Shown here piece by piece: positions 45,761 through 53,929 of a DNA stretch of 64,000 bases. Each line of letters opens with the position of its first letter. The stretch's first letter is position 1. Source of the stretch: Oscillospiraceae bacterium (lineage in GTDB: Bacteria > Bacillota > Clostridia > UBA1381 > UBA9506); NCBI GenBank assembly GCA_015068855.1, contig SVJS01000001.1:1-64000 (forward strand), read 5' to 3'. The notes beneath the pieces were generated by a model. That model saw only the letters and a program-made list of their open reading frames with translations. It had not been told where the DNA came from and did not search any database. A program made the translations under genes and the position numbers.

Positions 45761-46768
45761 CTGGTGAAACTCTGATGAACCCCTGGCAAGATTGGCCTCG
45801 ATCATAATGGGCTGTCCGTCTTCCCGGATGGCGATATCCCAGGAAACAAGCTTAAAATGCGATATCATCGGATGTGCTTTCTTAACAAGCTCAACGGCCG
45901 CATCAAACCCGGGAAGCTGGTAGTCTTCAAAATCAAATCCGTTTGTGGGGTGAACATCAAATCTGTCGCCATTTAATTTATAGCATCCCTTTTTGAGCTT
46001 ACCATCCATAGTAATGCCGCAGGTAACGCCGCCTAAGGAAGCGTTATCAAGCTTGTTGCCACCCACGCCAACACGCAAAATGGCGGAATAAATTTTAACG
46101 CCGTCACGGGTTAGCAGGGACAGGATTCGCATGGTATTAACCGAATTTTCGTGAATCGCGGCAATGTCTTTATGCTGTTTAACCGGTCGCTGAACAATAA
46201 TGTCCTTTTTTGCATATGATAAAAAGTCTTCAAATTGTGCATATATATCGCCTTTCTCGGCGCTGATATGCACAACACCTTTGCCGCCGCAGGATGCTGT
46301 TGCCTGCTTTGCAAAGCACTCTGTTTCTGCCGTGATGCGGCCTTTCACTTCTTCTTCGCTGATCAGATTCATGTCGGCGGAATACCAGATGCCACCGATT
46401 CTCAAAACAACAACCTCGGGTTGGGGAATGCCGTTAAAAATTGTCGGATAATAGCACTTGTTATCCATAAACTTAGATTCTGCCCTGTTGTTAAAGTATT
46501 CGTCCACATGATTCAGGTATATATCCATGGGCAGGTAATAGGGGGAAAAGATGCCTGTCTTTTGTGTGTAGAACGCATGAAAAAGCACAGTGACATCCTT
46601 CACATAGGGCCCATAAAATTCCCTGACCTGCTTTTCCTGTTCTTTGGTCAGCTTGAATGCAGGGTCTGAGTAACTCCCTATCATCTCCCTGACGTTTTTT
46701 TGTATCATGGCTTTTCTAAAATGGTCAAACAAACCAAAATACATCGCCTGAATTTTTGCAACATTCAT
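45695..46768 (-). CDS. Sugar-transfer-associated ATP-grasp protein (paralogue 3)
   Basis: 357 residues. Segments are FAKQATASCGGKGVVHIS (~151-168), IHENSVNTMRILSLL (~204-218), GVGGNKLDNASLGGVTCGI (~232-250) and VSWDIAIREDGQPIMIEANL (~311-330). Same domain plan as paralogue 2, with a common C-terminus around NNGPLFGEDTKKILDEVFGK. Two differing substrates, or a redundancy produced by duplication, are both possible. Spacing to paralogue 2 is 26 bases. Confidence 0.83.
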   Translation of the reverse strand: MNVAKIQAMYFGLFDHFRKAMIQKNVREMIGSYSDPAFKLTKEQEKQVREFYGPYVKDVTVLFHAFYTQKTGIFSPYYLPMDIYLNHVDEYFNNRAESKFMDNKCYYPTIFNGIPQPEVVVLRIGGIWYSADMNLISEEEVKGRITAETECFAKQATASCGGKGVVHISAEKGDIYAQFEDFLSYAKKDIIVQRPVKQHKDIAAIHENSVNTMRILSLLTRDGVKIYSAILRVGVGGNKLDNASLGGVTCGITMDGKLKKGCYKLNGDRFDVHPTNGFDFEDYQLPGFDAAVELVKKAHPMISHFKLVSWDIAIREDGQPIMIEANLARGSSEFHQFNNGPLFGEDTKKILDEVFGK

Positions 46769-46789
46769 ACTAACACCACCGTTATAACA

Positions 46790-47857
46790 TCAGAGCCCAA
46801 GCTCTTTCATAATTGCATCCATTTCCTTGCGATAACCTCTTTGCATGGGGCATTGGAACGCCACTATGCCACCCTGCCAGTTACCCTCCTGCATCACCCA
46901 ACCGTCATCGGTTAAAGCAATGTCCCATCCGCAGTAGCGATTGGTTGGGACAACCTTTGCAAGCTCTGCGGCCAATGCCTTGGCTTCTTCAAATCTCGGA
47001 ACCTGAAAGCCAATTAGCGGGTGCCCCGTGTCAGGATGAACCTCATAGATTCTGCCTTTTTCGTCCGCTGTGGAAACAACCACACCATTTTCATCAAGGG
47101 CACAGAAAATACCACCTGAGCCGCCGTTATCAACACAGGAACCCCCGCGGCCCACACGCCATGAGAACGGTAAAAATTCAACTCTGCCATCATCAAATAA
47201 AATCGTAAAAATTCTCATGGTGTTAACGGATGCGGGATGAACCTCGGCAAGCTCTTTGCTCTGCACAATCAGTTCTTCTGCAACAAAGCCGCTGGGATAT
47301 TCCTTTTTAAGAGTTTGACAAAGTGCCTCAAAAGAGTCACTTTCAGAAGCATCAACAATTTTTATGCCTCGGCCGTTACCGCCATTAAAGGGCTTGATGA
47401 TAAAGCGCGGATGCGCCTCCACAAACGTCTTAAAGTCCTGAACGGATTCCTTAGCATAGCCGACAACCTCTGTCAGGTCCCTCTTGAAATAAGGCTTAAA
47501 CACCTCGTATGTTTTCCCTTTATCATCAAAAATCATTTGGTTTTCAGGCTTATTCAGTCTTTCGCAGTAGAGCACTCGTTCGTGCGTTGGAATGAACTGT
47601 CGTCTCTCTTCATTATCACGTTTTTCAAAATGATACATAATGTACTCGCCAAACCCGACGTTGTACTGCTTGGCCTCATGCATCATATCCTTTGCAATCT
47701 TTGCTATTTCCGCGGCGCTTAGTTCCGGAAAGGCCTCCCGTGCTGCCTTAACGGCATTGGCCTCCTTGTAGGCATTCATTTGCTTCATCACACGCAACTT
47801 TTTGCCCAGCGCCGTGTTTAATACAACTGATTTGGCTTTCATGTACAATCTGGTCAT
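46790..47857 (-). CDS. Sugar-transfer-associated ATP-grasp protein (paralogue 4)
   Basis: 355 residues. The core shows FIIKPFNGGNGRGIKIVD (~151-168), VHPASVNTMRIFTILF (~211-226), GGSCVDNGGSGGIFCAL (~241-257) and CGWDIALTDDGWVMQEGNWQGG (~315 on, seen as GWVMQEGNWQGG). The metal-binding Asn position is replaced by QEGN, the furthest from the METN/IEAN form of its relatives. The N-terminal ~80 residues are basic and helical. It lies 21 bases upstream of paralogue 3. Confidence 0.82.
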   Translation of the reverse strand: MTRLYMKAKSVVLNTALGKKLRVMKQMNAYKEANAVKAAREAFPELSAAEIAKIAKDMMHEAKQYNVGFGEYIMYHFEKRDNEERRQFIPTHERVLYCERLNKPENQMIFDDKGKTYEVFKPYFKRDLTEVVGYAKESVQDFKTFVEAHPRFIIKPFNGGNGRGIKIVDASESDSFEALCQTLKKEYPSGFVAEELIVQSKELAEVHPASVNTMRIFTILFDDGRVEFLPFSWRVGRGGSCVDNGGSGGIFCALDENGVVVSTADEKGRIYEVHPDTGHPLIGFQVPRFEEAKALAAELAKVVPTNRYCGWDIALTDDGWVMQEGNWQGGIVAFQCPMQRGYRKEMDAIMKELGL

Positions 47858-47904
47858 GTTCGTTCGTTCCTTTCATCTTTGTATGGCTTTGTACTGTCTT
47901 GTTT

Positions 47905-49086
47905 TTATTTAATGGTAATCGTCACCATATCAATCGCTTTTTCACATATCCCTATGGCTTCTTCTGCCGTTTCGCCTTGTGCAATCACAAAGCCGACACG
48001 GTCTGTACTGCTGCCGATGTCACCCACGGCTTCGCCCGGCTCTTTCACAAAGGTTATCTCCTGCACGCCGGGAATGGCGGCGGCCGCCTCTGCGCCGGAA
48101 ATGGATTCTAAAACGCCGCTATCTGTCGTAAAATACCGAATGGCGGCACCTTTTGCAGTCTTCGGCGCAACATCAGGCACCTTGCCGCAGGCAAGTAAAA
48201 TGGTGGCGCCAATCATATCGATGCCTGTTGAGAGGGGAACCAAATGCGTTGTGATGCAATCCCCGCCCATGCGTGCACCGATTTCAACCATCTTGGGGCC
48301 CTCTTTTGTTACCATGATTTCTGCATGGGCAGGACCATTTTCAAGGCCAATGGCTTTCACTGCCCCGCGGGCAACTTCGCAGATGGCTTCCTTTGTTTTT
48401 TCGTCAAAGCGGCTGGGCTGGGAATGGCCCATCTCTACAAAATGCGGCGCCCCCGTTGTCAGCTTATCGGTAATGGTAAGAATGTGGCTTTCGCCGCCAA
48501 TAACCATAATTTCAACGCTGACCTCGCTGCCCTGCATGTATTCTTCAACAATGACCCCTGCGCCTCTTGACTGGGCAACGCTGTATGCAAAACTCTCTGC
48601 CAGTTTTTCTGCCCTTTCAATGAGCATAACCCCTCGGGAACCGGAGTTGTCGAGGGGTTTCATGATACAGGGATACGTAATTTTCTTTTGAATGCTTGCC
48701 AGTTTCTCTTCGTTTTCGACAATAAAATACCAGGGAGACGGCACAGAATGAGCCGCAAAGGCCTTAATCATTTCGCCTTTGTCCGTGGCGCGGATTGCCG
48801 TTTCCATACTGATACCGGGAAGCCCCAAGGCCTTCGTTGCCGAGGCAATGGCACGCATGGGCATATCGGTGGCCAGAGTCACGATGCCGTCGGGCTGAAA
48901 CTGCTTTGCGGTTTCCGTCACACCCTCAATATCAATGGTGCTGACGTTAAAAAAGACATCAGCATAACTAACCCCAACCGCATTGGGGTTAAAATCAATT
49001 ACGCCTACATAGTAGCCCATTTCCTTGGCCCGTTTAATGGCAGGAAGCTGCAAAACCGATGCACCGATTACTAAGAGCTTCTTCAT
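47905..49086 (-). CDS. ATP-grasp ligase (CarB/PurK-like)
   Basis: 393 residues from the ATG at 49086 behind AAGGAG. It has an N-terminal Rossmann-like part LLVIGASVLQLPAIKRA (~4-20), an ATP-grasp core with PCIMKPLDNSGSRGVML (~141-157), IVEEYMQGSEVSVE (~183-196), and the metal site KMVEIGARMGGD (~270-281). This is the form often encoded between PglC-like transferases and DegT aminotransferases in Firmicute glycan loci. There it probably acylates an amino sugar with an amino acid or similar. It lies 13 bases after the sugar transferase gene. Confidence 0.85.
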   Translation of the reverse strand: MKKLLVIGASVLQLPAIKRAKEMGYYVGVIDFNPNAVGVSYADVFFNVSTIDIEGVTETAKQFQPDGIVTLATDMPMRAIASATKALGLPGISMETAIRATDKGEMIKAFAAHSVPSPWYFIVENEEKLASIQKKITYPCIMKPLDNSGSRGVMLIERAEKLAESFAYSVAQSRGAGVIVEEYMQGSEVSVEIMVIGGESHILTITDKLTTGAPHFVEMGHSQPSRFDEKTKEAICEVARGAVKAIGLENGPAHAEIMVTKEGPKMVEIGARMGGDCITTHLVPLSTGIDMIGATILLACGKVPDVAPKTAKGAAIRYFTTDSGVLESISGAEAAAAIPGVQEITFVKEPGEAVGDIGSSTDRVGFVIAQGETAEEAIGICEKAIDMVTITIK

Positions 49087-49099
49087 TACGACAATCTCC

Positions 49100-49726
49100 T
49101 TATTCTGCACTCACTGGCTGATTTTGTTCCGGAGAGGTGTTAATATTTTTTGTGCCTAACACTGACATAATGGTTTTGAAAAAGATTTTCACGTCCAAGG
49201 CAAACGAGATGTGGTCAGCATAATAAGCATCATTGGCAAATTTTTCTTCCTGGGTAATTGAATTACGGAAGTAGGCCTGACTATATCCCGTCACACCGGG
49301 TCTGACCATGTAATGCTTCCGTCTGTTTTCGTCCAGCTCAGACAGAATAATCTCCCCTTTTTTCACCGTGGGTCTGGGACCGATCACGCTCATATCGCCT
49401 TTGAGCACGTTGATAAACTGGGGGAGTTCATCCACGCTGGTTTTACGCAAAATGCGGCCAAGCTTCGTAACGCGGGGGTCATCGTCGCCGCTGTATGTAG
49501 AGCCGTCTGCGTTTTTAAGCTGCGGTGCATTCACCGCCATGGAACGGTACTTATACATGGTAAACTCTTTTCCGTTTTTGCCTCGTCTTGTGGCGTTATA
49601 AAAAACCGGACCTTTATCGGTAAAATAAATGAGCGGCGCCACAAAGATAAAAGAAACAGCAAACACCAGGCAGCCGGCTAAGCCGCAGAGAATATCAAAA
49701 AAGCGCTTGAAAAAATGCTTATACAT
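49100..49726 (-). CDS. Phosphoglycosyl transferase (PglC-like undecaprenyl-phosphate sugar phosphotransferase)
   Basis: 208 residues from the ATG at 49726, whose GGGGGG ribosome site lies inside the aminotransferase gene. It is a monotopic phosphoglycosyl transferase: an N-terminal re-entrant helix (~8-30), FTMYKYRSM (~53-61), the catalytic Asp-Glu pair in TSVDELPQF (~95-103), GDMSVIGPRP (~109-118) and RPGVTGYSQ (~137-145). It starts repeat-unit synthesis by moving a phospho-sugar from a nucleotide sugar to undecaprenyl phosphate. Pairing with a DegT aminotransferase suggests a di-N-acetylbacillosamine-like first sugar. Confidence 0.92.
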   Translation of the reverse strand: MYKHFFKRFFDILCGLAGCLVFAVSFIFVAPLIYFTDKGPVFYNATRRGKNGKEFTMYKYRSMAVNAPQLKNADGSTYSGDDDPRVTKLGRILRKTSVDELPQFINVLKGDMSVIGPRPTVKKGEIILSELDENRRKHYMVRPGVTGYSQAYFRNSITQEEKFANDAYYADHISFALDVKIFFKTIMSVLGTKNINTSPEQNQPVSAE

Positions 49727-50948
49727 GAATATACCCCCCGACAATGTCCTTAAATTGTTCAACCACATAGTCTACTTCTTCTTCTGTCAGACAGGTGTGA
49801 AGCGGCAGGGTGATTTCATTGGCAAACTGCGCATAGGCATTGGGATACGCCTTTATATCAAATCCCAGGTTCTTATAAGCCGTGTGCATAGGCAGAGGCT
49901 TATAATGCACGTTGCAGGCAACGCCACGCTCTGCCATTTTAGTGATGATATCGTTTCGCTCCTCCTGCGTAATCCCCGGAATGCGGGTTAGGTACAGGTG
50001 ACCTGAGGAGGTATGCGAGTCTGTATAATGGGGCAGGGTTTTGATGCCCAAGGGACGAAATGCCGCATCATATTTTTCAATGATTGCCTGTCTTTTAGCC
50101 AGCATTTCGGGATAGCGTTCAAACTGAACCAGACCGATAGCGGCGGCAACATCTGTCAAATTGCATTTATACCACGTGCCGACGATATCATATTCCCAGG
50201 CGCCCAACTGCGTTTTTGCCAGGGCATCCTTGCTCTGGCCATGCAGGCTGAAAAGCTGCGCCTGCTTGTAAATGGCACTGTCATCAATGCCCAAAATGGT
50301 GCGCCAGGTTAAAGCGCCGCCCTCCGCCGTTGTGAAATTTTTAACGGCGTGGAAAGAGAACGAAGAAAAGTCTGCAAGGCTTCCTGTTTTCCTGCCCTTG
50401 TAAGCTGCACCGAAGGAATGCGCCGTGTCGGCTAAAATGGCCACGCGACCGATGGCTTTCTGCATATCAGTCTTGGGCGTAAATAAAGATTTTTTGCTTT
50501 CTGCAATGTCAAATATCTTGTCATAATCACAAGGCACGCCGCCCAAATCAATGGGAATAATGGCCTTTGTTTTATCCGTAACTGCGCGCGAGAGCGCATC
50601 ATAGTCCATTTCGAGGCTGTCTTTCTGGGTATCCACCAGCACAATGGTAGCGCCCACATGAGCAATAACGGATGCCGAAGCTGTGTATGTATAAGCCGAG
50701 GTGATGACCTCATCTCCGGGGCCGATGCCCAAAAGCCGGAGGGCCATTTCCGCACAAGCCGTCTGACTATTTAAGCAAACGCAGTTCGGCGTTCCCTTTT
50801 CGGGACAGCTAACGCCAACCCAAGCTGCAATTTTCTTTTCCAACAGCTTTGTCCGCGGACCGGTTGTAATCCAGCCGGAACGAAGCGCCTCAGCCACTTC
50901 CTGTATTTCTCTTTCTGTAATGTCGGGTGGTGAAAACTTAATATTCAT
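49719..50948 (-). CDS. DegT/DnrJ/EryC1/StrS family sugar aminotransferase
   Basis: 409 residues from the ATG at 50948, with GGAGGAGGA upstream; the open frame extends 24 codons further without a ribosome site. PLP enzyme that aminates a UDP-4-keto-6-deoxy sugar. Motifs are SGWITTGPRTKLLE (~22-35), AYTYTASASVIAHVGA (~76-91), LADTAHSFGA (~173-182, cofactor Asp) and SFHAVKNFTTAEGGAL (~201-216, Schiff-base Lys). It overlaps the transferase gene by eight bases. First gene of the EPS operon. The 4,6-dehydratase that should make its substrate is not in the window. Confidence 0.92.
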   Translation of the reverse strand: MNIKFSPPDITEREIQEVAEALRSGWITTGPRTKLLEKKIAAWVGVSCPEKGTPNCVCLNSQTACAEMALRLLGIGPGDEVITSAYTYTASASVIAHVGATIVLVDTQKDSLEMDYDALSRAVTDKTKAIIPIDLGGVPCDYDKIFDIAESKKSLFTPKTDMQKAIGRVAILADTAHSFGAAYKGRKTGSLADFSSFSFHAVKNFTTAEGGALTWRTILGIDDSAIYKQAQLFSLHGQSKDALAKTQLGAWEYDIVGTWYKCNLTDVAAAIGLVQFERYPEMLAKRQAIIEKYDAAFRPLGIKTLPHYTDSHTSSGHLYLTRIPGITQEERNDIITKMAERGVACNVHYKPLPMHTAYKNLGFDIKAYPNAYAQFANEITLPLHTCLTEEEVDYVVEQFKDIVGGYIHV

Positions 50949-51039
50949 ACCGTGTGGGTCCTCCTCCACAGAATCATTGTATGTTCCCATATTCACAACG
51001 TAATGACAAGACGTAAACAAATAGGCATATATATTTAAT

Positions 51040-51068
51040 ATGATATCACAAACTTATCTAAAAGTCAA
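51040..51068 (-). promoter_or_regulatory. Promoter of the EPS operon
   Basis: TTGACT, 17 bases, TATCAT on the minus strand, ~90 bases upstream of the aminotransferase. No other clear promoter was seen within the ~23-kb run to the terminator at 28.0 kb. Confidence 0.75.
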
Positions 51069-51119
51069 ATGCATATTATAATGTAGCAAAAATTTTCAAG
51101 CCTGTCAGGATTAAACAAT

Positions 51120-51156
51120 AAAAGTCGTTTCTTCCAAGCGGGAAGAAACGACTTTT
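51120..51156. terminator. Terminator of pfp
   Basis: AAAAGTCGTTTCTTCC and its exact complement flank an AAGC-type loop. It ends pfp on the minus strand, and T-runs on both sides make it bidirectional. Confidence 0.9.
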
Positions 51157-51164
51157 TTCGACTT

Positions 51165-52823
51165 TTATGCTTGTTCTAAGGCCAGGGTTTTTGTGGTGAT
51201 GTCGCAAACCTCGGCAGGGCCATAGTACTGAATGGCACCCGGATATACATAACAGGTTTCAACTGCCCATGTGTCGCGTCTTGCTTCAAAATAGGTAAAT
51301 GGCTTGCTGTCAAGCTCAACCAGTGCCTTTTTGATAACCGGCTTATCCTCGCCATGACGTCTTTCGATGTTCATCATCTTCGTGATGGGCATGCCGCCGG
51401 CAATCCATTCGTTGGCGGGCTTAGAAAGATTAGAAATCTTGGATAAATAGCCGTTGTAGCCATACTGAATCAGCATAAAGGCATTGTAGCCCAGAGAGTA
51501 GCAATAGTCAGAGTCAAAGTTTGACGGGAAAGCACAACGTCCCTCATAGCCAAAGAAGTGATGAATGGGGTTGAACTTGCCTGTATAGGTGCCGGCTTTC
51601 TTTCTGGCTGCCAGCTTATCCTTAACCAGCGCTGAGAACAACTTTTCAGACTCAATCAGGGAAACCTGCACGTTACCGTGAGGGTCTCTTTCCAAAAACA
51701 GCTGCTGCTGAATGCCCTCGGGCAGAATGGCAAAGACAGCCATGGATTCCTTGGTTAAGCCGTTTTCAATAAAGGCATATTTTTCTTTCCAGGTGGCAAG
51801 AGCATTAAAGGCATCTGCCTTACTGCCTGCCAGAAGTTCATTGATTTCGTGAATTAAAACAGAAAATTCGGGAACAAACTCAACAACGCCCTCCGGAATT
51901 AAGGCAACACCGAAGTTCATGCCGCGGGCTGCTCTTTTTTCAACGGAATCGGCAATGTAATCCGCAATCTGAGACAGAGACATTTTCTTGGCCGCAACTT
52001 CTTCGGAAATCAGGCAGATGTTGGGCTGTGTTTCCAGGGCACACTCTAAGGCAACATGGGAGGCGGAGCGACCCATAACCTTAACAAAATGCCAGTATTT
52101 CTTCGCAGAGTTTGCATCTCTGCCGATGTTACCAATGAGCTCACTGTATGTCTTGGTGGCGGTATCAAAGCCAAAGGAGCATTCGATATCTTCATTTTTC
52201 AGGTCGCCGTCAATGGTTTTGGGGCAACCGATGACCTGCACGCCGGTTTTGTTTTCAGCAAAATATTCAGCCAAAACGGCAGCATTGGTGTTGGAATCGT
52301 CACCGCCGATGATGACAATGGCAGTGATGCCGTGCTTTTTGCAAACCTCAGCCGCAACGGCAAACTGTTCCTTGGTTTCAAGCTTGGTTCTGCCGGAGCC
52401 GATAATATCAAAACCGCCTGTGTTTCTGTATGCATCAATATAGGCGTCATCAAAAATCAGATAATCATCCTCCAAAAGACCGCTGGGGCCGTTTTTGAAG
52501 CCGAACAGCACATTCTCCGGGTTAGTGGATTTTAAGGCATCATATAAGCCACAAATAACATTGTGACCGCCGGGCGCCTGACCGCCGGAAAGAATGACGC
52601 CAACAACCTGCTTTTTGGCAGCAGACGTGTTATTTCCTTTTTTGAACACAATTTCCTTTTTACCGTATGTATTGGGAAACAGCGCCTTAATTTTGTCACA
52701 GTCTGCTACGCTTTGGGTTTCCTTACCCTCTTCAACACAGATGTCGGCGATGCCGTTTCTGAGCATTTCGGGCAGTTTGGGCGCATAGTCATACCGTGCT
52801 TTTTGTAATGATGAAATCTCCAT
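51165..52823 (-). CDS. pfp: PPi-dependent 6-phosphofructokinase
   Basis: 552 residues, the long PPi-PFK form. It phosphorylates fructose 6-phosphate with pyrophosphate, reversibly, in glycolysis. Visible are [13 protein letters not shown] (~75-87), GGDDSNTNA (~174-182), where the Asp after GGD is the hallmark of PPi use instead of the GGDGS of [16 protein letters not shown] (~201-210, catalytic) and [12 protein letters not shown] (~249-260). It is monocistronic between a promoter and a strong terminator and lies beside the regulator of the sugar operon, though co-control is not shown. Confidence 0.93.
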   Translation of the reverse strand: MEISSLQKARYDYAPKLPEMLRNGIADICVEEGKETQSVADCDKIKALFPNTYGKKEIVFKKGNNTSAAKKQVVGVILSGGQAPGGHNVICGLYDALKSTNPENVLFGFKNGPSGLLEDDYLIFDDAYIDAYRNTGGFDIIGSGRTKLETKEQFAVAAEVCKKHGITAIVIIGGDDSNTNAAVLAEYFAENKTGVQVIGCPKTIDGDLKNEDIECSFGFDTATKTYSELIGNIGRDANSAKKYWHFVKVMGRSASHVALECALETQPNICLISEEVAAKKMSLSQIADYIADSVEKRAARGMNFGVALIPEGVVEFVPEFSVLIHEINELLAGSKADAFNALATWKEKYAFIENGLTKESMAVFAILPEGIQQQLFLERDPHGNVQVSLIESEKLFSALVKDKLAARKKAGTYTGKFNPIHHFFGYEGRCAFPSNFDSDYCYSLGYNAFMLIQYGYNGYLSKISNLSKPANEWIAGGMPITKMMNIERRHGEDKPVIKKALVELDSKPFTYFEARRDTWAVETCYVYPGAIQYYGPAEVCDITTKTLALEQA

Positions 52824-52855
52824 GGTTACTCTCCTTCTTATGTCATATAAATATT

Positions 52856-52884
52856 ATTATAATATATAAATATCAAAAAGTAAA
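52856..52884 (-). promoter_or_regulatory. Probable pfp promoter
   Basis: TTTACT, 17 bases, TATAAT on the minus strand, ~35 bases upstream of the AAGGAG ribosome site of pfp. The -35 is weak. Confidence 0.5.
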
Positions 52885-52912
52885 CAACAAATTTTTATCG
52901 GTAAAACACAAG

Positions 52913-52947
52913 AAAAACGCCTTGCAAGTCCTTGCAAGGCGTTTTTT
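52913..52947 (-). terminator. Terminator of the GntR regulator gene
   Basis: AAAAACGCCTTGCAAG and CTTGCAAGGCGTTTTT stem with a two-base loop centre; a T tail follows on the minus strand as TTTTTC. Confidence 0.85.
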
Positions 52948-52948
52948 A

Positions 52949-53617
52949 TTACTGTTTGCCTGTAAATTCATCCATCATGTGTGCAATATGATTTTCCAGG
53001 GTTTCGGTGGCCTCTTTTTTATCCCTGTTTTGCAGGGCCGCCAAAATTTTCTTATGCCCCGACTGGAGCTTTTTCAAGCTGATGGACTCCGTCAGAGGCA
53101 AGTAGAGATACCACATACGCATGTTGCATTGCTCCCAGAGGCGGAGCAAAACCTGATTATCCGTTGCCTCAATGATGGCCTTGTGAAACAGCGTGTCCTC
53201 ATTGGTAAATTCAAGCAGGTTACCTGCCGCGGCATAGGCTTCCATCCGATTCAAAACCTGTTCGAGCGTGGCCACCAGTGCACTTAACTCTGCATCATTG
53301 AGCTTGTCAATGGCATCCCGCAGGCTTTTGGATTCCAAACAAATTCTCACGCTGTAATTATCGCTGATTTGTTTTTCGGACATAGTGCTCACGCGTGACC
53401 CCTTAAAGGGAACGGTTTCCACCAAACCAACAGCTTCAAGGTCGCGAATTGCCTCACGGACAGGGGCCTGTGAAACCCCCAGCTCTTTGGCCCAAAATGT
53501 CTCTATAATACGGCTTCCGGGCTCTAATTGGCCCGTGAAAATCGCCTCTTTTATGGCGTTTCTGATTTCTTCGCGAAACACCTTTCTATGAAATTCTCCA
53601 TGATTGTTTTTTTCCAT
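52949..53617 (-). CDS. GntR family transcriptional regulator, FadR/FCD subfamily
   Basis: 222 residues from the ATG at 53617 behind GGAGGAG. A winged helix-turn-helix domain (~5-70; LEPGSRIIETFWAKELGVSQAPVREAIRDLE, visible as LGVSQAPVREAIRDL) is followed by the all-helical FCD effector domain (~80-215). That domain has a likely metal/ligand site: Asp/His residues in TNEDTLFHKAI (~136-146) and LENHIAHM near the end. FCD regulators usually sense small organic or sugar acids. It is divergent from the transaldolase operon, so it most likely represses it and responds to its substrate or an intermediate. Confidence 0.88.
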   Translation of the reverse strand: MEKNNHGEFHRKVFREEIRNAIKEAIFTGQLEPGSRIIETFWAKELGVSQAPVREAIRDLEAVGLVETVPFKGSRVSTMSEKQISDNYSVRICLESKSLRDAIDKLNDAELSALVATLEQVLNRMEAYAAAGNLLEFTNEDTLFHKAIIEATDNQVLLRLWEQCNMRMWYLYLPLTESISLKKLQSGHKKILAALQNRDKKEATETLENHIAHMMDEFTGKQ

Positions 53618-53670
53618 TATGTATCTCCTCCAGAGGGCAAAATCCAAGTGTAAATCTTCTTCATTATATA

Positions 53671-53699
53671 ATTATATTGCTTTTGAAACAAGATGTCAA
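53671..53699 (-). promoter_or_regulatory. Promoter of the GntR regulator
   Basis: TTGACA, 17 bases, TATAAT on the minus strand, ~55 bases upstream of the regulator start; a near-consensus promoter. Confidence 0.85.
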
Positions 53700-53773
53700 C
53701 CATTTGACAAACTTCGTCGCTTTAACACAAAATTTCTTCCTTTTTTTATGCACTATATACCAACAAATTTTAA

Positions 53774-53802
53774 TTGACTATCGATAATCGAGATGTTATA
53801 AT
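53774..53802 (+). promoter_or_regulatory. Promoter of the transaldolase-PDH-GAPDH operon with an internal palindrome
   Basis: TTGACT, 17 bases, TATAAT. The spacer region contains the palindrome TATCGATA (53779-53786), a candidate operator for the divergent GntR regulator. Confidence 0.8.
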
Positions 53803-53817
53803 ATATTTAGTATTCTC

Positions 53818-53910
53818 ATGACGCGATGCAGTCAAACTTTGCGTCATTACAGCTCAGAGCGCTTTGTTTGCCTACAAACGAGGCTCTTCTTTATCTATAA
53901 AAATGTAGGC
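53818..53910 (+). promoter_or_regulatory. Structured leader RNA of the catabolic operon
   Basis: The ~120-base 5' leader holds a perfect ATGACGC/GCGTCAT stem (53818-53847). A second hairpin AGAGC...GCTCT (53856-53887) has an inner TTTGT/ACAAA stem followed by a T-rich stretch. The loop segment GCCTACA (53870-53876) is also perfectly complementary to TGTAGGC (53904-53910), just before the AGAAAGG ribosome site. The two latter pairings exclude each other. This resembles an attenuator or riboswitch-like device, but it matches no class I know. Confidence 0.45.
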
Positions 53911-53929
53911 AGAAAGGTTACGTGATTGG

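Noticed and set aside
44594-47857. Possible insertion sequence or mobile element suggested by repeated DNA
   Set aside because: The repeats fall in homologous C-terminal codons of paralogous ATP-grasp genes; no transposase or terminal inverted repeats are present.
52949-53647. Ten-codon N-terminal extension of the GntR regulator
   Set aside because: The GGAGGAG ribosome site lies inside the extension and points to the ATG at 53617.
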